Assembly: GCF_014066305.1 (NCBI RefSeq)
Contig: NW_023501059.1
Span: 558,001-622,000, forward strand
Reading direction: 5' to 3'
DNA: 64,000 bases
Source of the DNA: Letharia columbiana
Lineage: Eukaryota; Ascomycota; Lecanoromycetes; Lecanorales; Parmeliaceae
The notes under the pieces are model-generated. The model was not told where the DNA came from, ran no database searches, and saw only the letters and a list, made by a program, of their open reading frames with translations. A program made the position numbers and the translations under genes. This document shows positions 57,273-64,000 of the stretch, piece by piece (positions within the stretch are counted from its first letter, which is position 1; each line of letters begins with the position of its first letter).

Positions 57273-58977
57273 ATGTCGCATCAAGATTCCAATTCGACCC
57301 ATAGCCCAGCTGAAAAAGAACCAGTTCCCTCTCGAGCAGATGAAGTCTCTAATGTTCGTATTTTATACGTGTCAAAATTGAAATGTTCCTGTCCATCTTC
57401 TCCTATATCAATACACTCGTGACGACTAACCGAACTCGCAGCTACTTAATGCTGTACAAGATCTTCTGATCCCATTCATACGTTCAGCAGACGAAGATGC
57501 ATCTACCAAAAAGACCGGTCATGGTCTTTCGGTCCAAGGAGGGGGCCCACGCACCGCCCTCGTAGAACACCACAAACCTCACAAGCTATCCCAACTCATG
57601 GATCTAAACTTACCTCGGACCGGCCTGGCCCAAGCAGGCTTCCTCGAACAGGTGGAGCAAATCCTGCAATACTCAGTCAACACGTGGGACCGCGGCTTCA
57701 TGAGCAAACTGTACGCCTCGACGGACGCCCCCGGCCTCGCCGCCGAGCTGATCCTGGCGACCCTGAACACCAACGTCCACACGTACGAAGTATCGCCCGC
57801 CCTCACCATGATCGAAAAACACACGACCCGTGCCCTCGCCCGTCTCTTCGGCCTCACCGGACCCCACGCCGGCGGCGTTTCCGTGCAAGGGGGCTCCATG
57901 TCCAACGCCACGTCCATAGTCATCGCCCGCAACACCCTCCACCCCGCCACCAAAACCCACGGCAACACCGCAAACGATCTGAAACTCGTCCTCTTCACCT
58001 CGGCCCACGGCCACTACAGCGTCGAAAAGGCCGCCCAGATGCTCGGCCTCGGCGCCTCGGCCGTCCGCGCCGTCCCCGTGGACCCGCACACCGGCCGCAT
58101 GGACCCCGCCGCCCTCTCCGCCCTCGTCGCCGCGGCGAAGGCGCAGGGCCAGACGCCCTTCTACCTCAACGCGACGGCCGGCACCACCGTCCTCGGCTCC
58201 TACGACCCCATCGGGCCCCTCGCCGCCGTCTGCCGGGAGCACGGCCTCTGGCTGCACGTCGACGCCTCCTGGGGCGGCCCCGCCGCCCTCTCCCCCGCCC
58301 ACGCGCCCAAGCTCGCCGGCAGCCACCTCGCCGACTCCATCGCCGTGAACCCGCACAAGATGATGGGCGTCCCCCTCACCTGCTCCTTCCTCCTCGGCGC
58401 CGACCTGCGCCGCTTCCACGCCAGCAACACCCTCCCGGCCAGCTACCTCTTCCACCACGACGACGACGACCACGACCACGCCTCGGAACCCTCCACCTCC
58501 TCCTCCTCCTCCGACCTCCACTACTACGACCTGGCGGACCTGACGCTCCAGTGCGGCCGCCGCGGCGACAGCCTCAAGCTGTACCTCAGCTGGATCTACC
58601 ACGGCAGCGACGGCTACGCGGGGCAGATCGACGCCGCCTTCGCCACGGCCGCTCACCTGGCCCGTCTGGTGGCGTCGCACCCGGACCTGGTCTCCGTGGG
58701 CGAGAACCCGCCGCCGTGCTGCCAGGTGTGTTTTTACTACGCGGGAGGCGGGACGCTGCACGACGAGGCGGGGGACAACGGGAGGGTCACGAAGGAAGTG
58801 GTGCGGGGGCTCGTTCCGAGGGGTTTCATGATTGATTATGCGGGTGGGGATGAGAGGGGTGCCTTCATGAGGGCTGTAGTCAGTAGGGGGACGGGGAGGG
58901 GGACGGTGGAGGGGTTGGTGGAGGCGGTGGTGGAGTTGGGGCGGAAGGCTTGGGGGAGGGGTGGGATGAACGAGTAG
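57273..58977 (+). CDS. Group II PLP-dependent decarboxylase (glutamate/cysteine-sulfinate type)
   Basis: Two exons (57273-57353, 57442-58977; intron 88 nt, donor GTTCGT) give 538 residues. Decarboxylase marks: SPALTMIEKHTTRALARLFG, GGSMSNATSIVIARN, SAHGHYSVEKAA, HVDASWGG (Asp about 301 holds the PLP nitrogen) and NPHKMMGVPLTCS with the Schiff-base Lys about 333. The group contains glutamate, aspartate, cysteine-sulfinate and aromatic amino-acid decarboxylases; motifs here lean to the glutamate/cysteine-sulfinate branch, but the substrate is open. A low-complexity insert (HHDDDDHDH followed by a Ser run) sits at about residues 365-390. Codon third positions from 57720 to 58760 are almost all C or G, unlike the neighbours. 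Confidence 0.85.
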
Positions 58978-59315
58978 GGGGGATTGGAACGGCCGAAGGT
59001 CGGATGAGGATCATGAAAGCAGATAGTTGGTAAGATTTAGAGACACGTAGAGATCAAAGCTCGGGTAATTAGCCCTATTTCTGAGACAGACAGAGCTCGT
59101 TGCTCCCTGTTTTGGGTTTGTTGACAAGGCAACTTCCCCTGATCTTTTCTTCCTTTCGGGGCAGCGACCCATCCAGAACCGTCTTCAAAAGAGTTCGTGC
59201 ACATTTCAATCCTCGCATTCGACCCACAAAGTCCGATGGCCCCCAACATCCCAAACACACCGGCTGATAAGACGGAAGAGGCTGCCTAAGTGTCGATGAC
59301 ATCCTAGGTCCTCTT
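58978..59315. other. Convergent 3' region, decarboxylase / LRR gene
   Basis: About 340 nt between converging genes; no further gene seen. Confidence 0.4.
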
Positions 59316-61892
59316 TCATCGATAAACTCCTCCCTTTTCGAAATGATTTCCATAGTAGTCCATCTTGCCGCCTGTGTGATGCCCTCTCACGACCTTAACC
59401 TCACCAGGCCAATACCCATCGACGTGCAATAATCCCCTCTGTACCGCTTCTTCAAAAGCTACCTTTTTCCCCTTTCTAAACTTGATTAGCTCCTGCACAA
59501 CATCAACAGGCGCGTCTTTGCGTTCGGTTGTTTCCAGTTTTGGCAGACTGTCCGGCTGAACGCCATCCGCTGGCATCATGATCTTTTCGGATAATGCTGA
59601 GTCGGGAACGTAAGTATCAGTGTCTATAGAAGGCAGGCCGCATTCTTCATCTTTGTCAAAGAAGGTGAAATCATTTTCAGCTGCGGACCAGAATGCTTCA
59701 CTGTCTGCATCTTCCGTGGATGACCTGGTCCTGTTGACAAGCTTTGACGTTGTGTTGGGAGCGTTGGGAGATACTGCTGGAGCCATCTCAAGTGCAATCT
59801 GTCTTAGTGCAAAGATCTCTCGGGCAGTATGGCGATTGTGCTTTGAGTAACGCTCCCCTGGCTTGCGTACAGGGTCCACTTCAAGGCGAGCCTGGAGGTT
59901 GGCAAGCTCAGCTTCTGAGGCACAATCCTTGATGAATTGAATTAGGGCATCAATCACTCGTCCGGTACTGTCAACACATGGAACGTTGGTCAAAGTGAAG
60001 GTTCGAAGCTTTGGCAGCATTCCTGGTATCAAACCATGAGGTTTGTCGAGCCGACTCGATCGAAGCTCTTGTCGTTGCTTCTCAATTAGTGCAGTCCGCA
60101 TTTGTGAACTTTGTTTACCAGTGCCGACTCGGTCATTGCTCGTTACACTCATGGCTTGGTTTGGACCTTTCATGCCATTTACAGCTTGCGCAACCGAGCC
60201 TAATCCCGTTGCTGTGAGCACTGGGGCGGCGTCTTCGTCAGATTCCTCAGGCTCCAGCGGTTCCGGTGCGAAAACGCTTCCACGTCTGGCCTCGGGCTGG
60301 CTTTCTTCTTTACTAAGAGTAGGTTTATCGCCGATCGGTGGAGAGACGTAGAAATGCGTAGAGTCTCCGGGCAACTCATACCGTGGCTGTGGAACATGTA
60401 TATCCAGTTCGTAGAGTGGTGGTGTTGCATCCAACTCGTACACTGCTGCATCTAGCTCACTTGGCACTGGTCCGCTCAATTCATGCTGAGTCTTTCCTGC
60501 ACCGAGCTCGCAGGGAGCTACAGGTGAGCGCTCGTCTGTGAGTGGAGCATATTTGGTAATGACCGCATGATGAAGTCGTAGCGAGGTCATTTCTTGGGCA
60601 TGCTTGCTCAGGATCGGCGTAAGCTTCTCCACTCCTGGCAGCCGGATGTGACGAGCATCGAATGGGGAAAGTGATGGGGATGCCTCCGACACAGGTCCAT
60701 GCACAAATTTATTCACAGAGCCTGCATCGAGGACACGCAGCTTTCCTGACCGAATCAAGGCCGCTAGACCTTCCACTGTGAGGTTGTTGTTGGCGATGTA
60801 AAGATGGGTAATTCCGGAACGAGGCATGTCCTCGTATGGCAGTCTACTGATAACGCCGGAAGTCAAGCGCCGAACGAAGCGCTCATCGTAGCTTTCGTCT
60901 TTGAACTCATCGAGTACCGCAGGATCAGGTCGCACAAACCCTAAAGGCCAGTCTTCCACCGCCAGATTTGAAATGGCGCGTGGTCTCCCATTCGATGACC
61001 CATTAGTATCATTTTCAGCTTGGAAGCAAGAAACCAGAAGAGTCCGAACGCTGTGGTCTGTGAGGTGATTGCCTTGAACATCGAGGCTTCGAACTTTGAG
61101 ACCTATAGCCTCAGCTAAAATATCGACGTCTTCGTCTCTCAAATGCACACTCCGTAACTTCAATACCTGCAATAGTGGTAGATGCCCCAACTTCCACAGA
61201 AAGTTCTTATCTCTTGCTGCTGGTGTATCGGAGAGGTCTAGGAAGGCGAGGTTCGGGAAATGGTGCAGACCCTCCGTCAACCCTTGCGATGTAGTATTCT
61301 GGCAGCTTCCAGCTATGAGGAGCCGAAGTGCGAACGTAGGATCTGGACCGCCAAGTGAAGGTCGGCGGCTGTCGCTGTAGCTTCGTAATGCCAGCAATGC
61401 CATATGATCGAAAAAGGGGAGCCGCGAGACGACGAGGGATTGGAGGTTTGGCAGCTGCTCCAGGACATCGCGAAGCCATTCAGGGTGAGGTCCGTCATAG
61501 AGCTTTTAGAAGCGTGAGCGTTCTTGTTTTTCCTGTGCGACTTGTAGTGATAAGCGTACCTCTGACTGAGCAGGAGGGAGATGCAGAGTATGGGTGAGTT
61601 CCCTCACGCTCAGGCGTACCCGTTTCAGGATCCTTTTGAAGCGTGTCAGGGCGACTGCTTAAAGTCAGTGGAATTTCCTACAAGACTCCATCCCATTCCT
61701 ACCATAGACCCTATCATTCTCCGTTCCAAAATGTGACGCGGGATTACCCCACAGGCATGGAGCGAAGACGTGGTGCAATTCATGATTGACTCTATTGAGG
61801 GCACACAGTTCGGGAGAGGGTATGTAGGGAGCTATGAGTCCCCATGGGTTTCTCGCTACTGCGATTTCGTAGGAAGGTGGGATGTTTTCCAT
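59316..61892 (-). CDS. Large leucine-rich-repeat protein (F-box-like N-terminus)
   Basis: Three exons (61892-61703, 61657-61560, 61502-59316) give 824 residues; both introns are short GT-AG (61702-61658 and 61559-61503). The N-terminus PPSYEIAVARNPWGLIAPYI leads to LCALNRVNHELHHVF and LWGNPASHFGTEND, an F-box-like segment. The splices restore RVYAVALTRFKRILKRV and THTLHLPPAQSELYDGPHPE, blocks I know to be conserved in Pezizomycotina LRR proteins. LRR units include HHFPNLAFLDLSDT, LPLLQVLKLRSVHLRDED, VRSLDVQGNHLTD, ITHLYIANNNLTVEGL and LRTFTLTNVPCVD. The middle has a Ser/Glu-rich disordered linker. Function is uncharacterised; substrate binding for ubiquitination is a possibility. Confidence 0.82.
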
Positions 61893-62454
61893 GACTGTAG
61901 AATTTCATTTCGGGTCAGCCTGGCGAGAAGGTGCCCCGACTGGATATCGGAAGGGCCATAGTTTTCCTCATGCTACCTCCCAGACTGGGGTTTCTATATT
62001 GACACTTTTGTTAGTCGTCACATTTTACAGTCAACGGGAGCTTCTTCTTTTTCCACAGCCTTGTGCTCGTGTAGGCGGGAAAATGGACGGCAGATGACAC
62101 CAACTTGAGGAGTCTCTTGGCAACGGCTTGAGGTTTCAACAGGAAGCGAAGGCCGTAGCGTCCGAAGTCATAATATCTTTCCTTTCTTTTTTGGTGGATG
62201 GACAGATATGACAATTATGACTATATCTCACACAACATCTAGTAAGGTATATGGTGTCTTCAATGTTTACAACGATACGATATACCTGCTAGGGAGGCAA
62301 GAAGGTGGCTATACAGGTTCTGACTATTCTATCAGCAATTACGCATGCACATGACAAGCCAGGAAACTGCAAGGAAGACACATCAAGGCTGTCGCCATTT
62401 CCGTCGCTGTTGTCAAATCCTTCGAGACCAAGATATATTTTTCTCGGAAGTTGT
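61893..62454. other. Intergenic, no gene supported
   Basis: About 560 nt upstream of the LRR gene and downstream of the beta-lactamase-like relic. AT-rich in parts; nothing recognised. Confidence 0.4.
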
Positions 62455-63792
62455 CTCCTAAGGAAGTATGGCCGTTTCTATCTCTCGGAGACCCTCTGGC
62501 TATGAGCGGAGGTGCCACCAAATAACACAAACCCACCTCCCTATCGATCAACTGCAGAGGTTAGTAGTGTCTCGGAGAGGATCTTTGGATGCGCTTTCAT
62601 ACCCATCTGATGTTCGGCATGCCTTGTCAGAGAAGAGTACTCTTCCCCATCCACCCCTCATATTATCCAGCGACAGTTTACCACCGAGATTCCAACTTTT
62701 CTGCCCGGACAGGGCAATATTCCCACCCAGTTCCCAATACAGTCCGCTGTCACTTTCAAGCAGCGCTTGTAATGCTTGCTTGCTCGGTCCGCTCAATTGT
62801 GGCTTGAATAGTTACTCGTATGACTTCTCCTTCAACAGCTTTGAACCATCCACCAACACAGCCTTCATTAAAGCCAAGAAGTCCTGTGCCGATCCGAACA
62901 CTCCTCCGCCACCAAGACAGTCTGTGGATCCGCTGACCAGGTCCCAACTTTCGAGAGTCACTGCATTTCCAGTCGCATCCAGAGTACTGAGACCAGCGAG
63001 TCCGTCATGCATGTGTGCTTTCTGGGCCGGCTAGAACGTTATGTTCTTCAGGTAAAGAGGGTCCCAGATCTTCTTTGACATGTAGGTTTCGAGAGTCTCC
63101 AGTTGCGCGCTCCACCATCTTGTTTGCCCAGTCCGCTCCCATGTCATACATCCAGCTCGTCCCTGGTTCGAATAGTAAAAGGCTGTTGCAGCGTTCTTCG
63201 ATAGTGGCAGCAGACCACGGGACTTCGTTTCGATTCGTGCGCCACTTCAAGAGCAAAGGGTCCATCTGATCTCAGCACATCCCAGACGAGTGCGAGAGCA
63301 TAAGCCTTGAACATTCGTCACCTCCCATGCCTGAGCAAGTAGAATGTTACGAGCCGGAAGATTCTACCTTGGAGTAATAAGTTTTCCTTCTGCTTCAGTC
63401 TCGGAGTGTCGCCAGCGTTCTCAGCTTTGAGGATGATTTCGAGGTTCTTCAAATCCGGAAGGATTGCGTGATGTCCTCGTCAAGGTCGAAAAGACCGCGT
63501 TCCACACACTGCAAAACGGTAATGGCGGTCATGAGCTTGGTGCAAGCGGCCATGGCCAAGACCATGTCCGGCTCTATCGCTTTAGCCGCATCCTCAGGCT
63601 TCGTGGATCGACGTCCCATTGCCTTTCCATATTCGAAAGTGCCTACGAAATCGTGAGGACCTGTTGTTTACTAGTCTTGCAGATTGAGAACGGGACATAC
63701 ATACCTTCCTTATCGGCTGCCAGAAAGATGACGCCAGGCAGCGCGCCTGAGGCGCAGGCATCTCGATAAGCTGCTTCTTCAACAAATTCCAT
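62455..63792 (-). pseudogene. Beta-lactamase-like serine hydrolase, inactivated
   Basis: ATG at 63792, exon 1 to 63705, a 62-nt GT-AG intron and exon 2 from 63642 start an AmpC/LovD-type hydrolase: GALPGVIFLAADKEGTFEYG, then MAACTKLMTAITVLQCVERG. The catalytic S-x-x-K is A-C-T-K here (63536-63547), so the nucleophile is gone. The frame breaks near 63466 (after DLDEDIT), a TGA at 63272-63274 interrupts SGMC-DQMDPLLLKW, and later pieces WMYDMGADWANKMVERATG, GGGGVFGSAQDFLALMKAVL and IDREVGLCYLVA are in different frames or behind stops. Relatives hydrolyse or transfer esters, some inside secondary-metabolite clusters; no cluster gene is seen nearby. Order of pieces is intact, so the decay looks recent. 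Confidence 0.8.
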
Positions 63793-64000
63793 CCTGTACG
63801 TATAGTGAACGATCAATACAGAACCTCTTGAGCATGATCGAGCAACAATCTGACTAAATTACTGGATATAAATAAGCGCCGTAAAATAAGCCCTTAGTAA
63901 GCGTCTTCAACCTTCGACCCGGGTGCCGAAAGACTACCAACAATGCTCGCGCTGAGACGATACCTCAACCAATGCGGCTCCCCTTTCGGTGATCCCGGCA

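Noticed and set aside
57673..58761. 362-codon open frame on the minus strand
   Set aside because: It is antisense to the PLP decarboxylase and arises from that gene's GC-rich third positions; its translation is Gly/Val/Glu-rich with no family signature.
1..64000. CRISPR arrays, operons, bacterial ribosome-binding sites
   Set aside because: The window is fungal nuclear DNA; no regularly spaced repeat array was seen.

Overview
This window is nuclear DNA of a filamentous ascomycete (Pezizomycotina). The evidence is genes on both strands with short GT-AG introns of about 45-75 nt, a full-length White Collar-1 photoreceptor, fungal families such as Nop9, Sds23, RPA34, Tip20 and GT32, and decayed STAND/NLR-type genes. 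I cannot fix the class or genus. All gene models below are hand-spliced from reading frames and splice signals; no homology search was run.

Layout. 0-2 kb: a broken protein-kinase-like gene. 3.5-15.4 kb: a conserved block with mitochondrial GatB/Pet112 and cytosolic serine hydroxymethyltransferase (divergent pair), a secreted heme-thiolate peroxidase, Mediator Med9, cofactor-independent phosphoglycerate mutase and RNA polymerase I RPA34. 15.4-23.3 kb: a decayed accessory stretch with a GNAT relic, a multiply broken lipase-like/NACHT NLR pseudogene and about 2.8 kb without a recognisable gene. 23.3-39.9 kb: a second conserved block with an Fmp25-like mitochondrial RCC1 protein, WC-1, a Ras-like GTPase, Sds23, DNA ligase I and Tip20/RINT1. 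39.9-51 kb: an accessory island with a fungal STAND N-terminal-domain protein, two related RING proteins flanking an F-box-like Cys-rich protein, and a small secreted Cys-containing protein. 51.8-61.9 kb: GT32 glycosyltransferase, a small orphan, Nop9, a group II PLP decarboxylase and a large LRR protein. 62.4-63.8 kb: a dead beta-lactamase-like serine hydrolase.

Functionally the conserved blocks are housekeeping: mitochondrial and nucleolar translation machinery, one-carbon metabolism, glycolysis, transcription, DNA replication, ER-Golgi traffic and light sensing. The accessory stretches carry parts of the fungal self/non-self and ubiquitin repertoires. Three of the accessory genes (kinase, NLR, beta-lactamase) are inactivated by stops, frameshifts or loss of a catalytic residue. 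Several changes fit C-to-T / G-to-A mutation as made by RIP, but that remains an inference.

The most unusual items are: a Kex2-flanked CPHLAK repeat in the peroxidase propeptide; a Ras-like protein without a CAAX box and with a 17-nt microexon; the RING/F-box/secreted-protein island; and the decayed NLR with an 11-bp tandem duplication that breaks the frame. I found no tRNA, rRNA, CRISPR or intact transposon.
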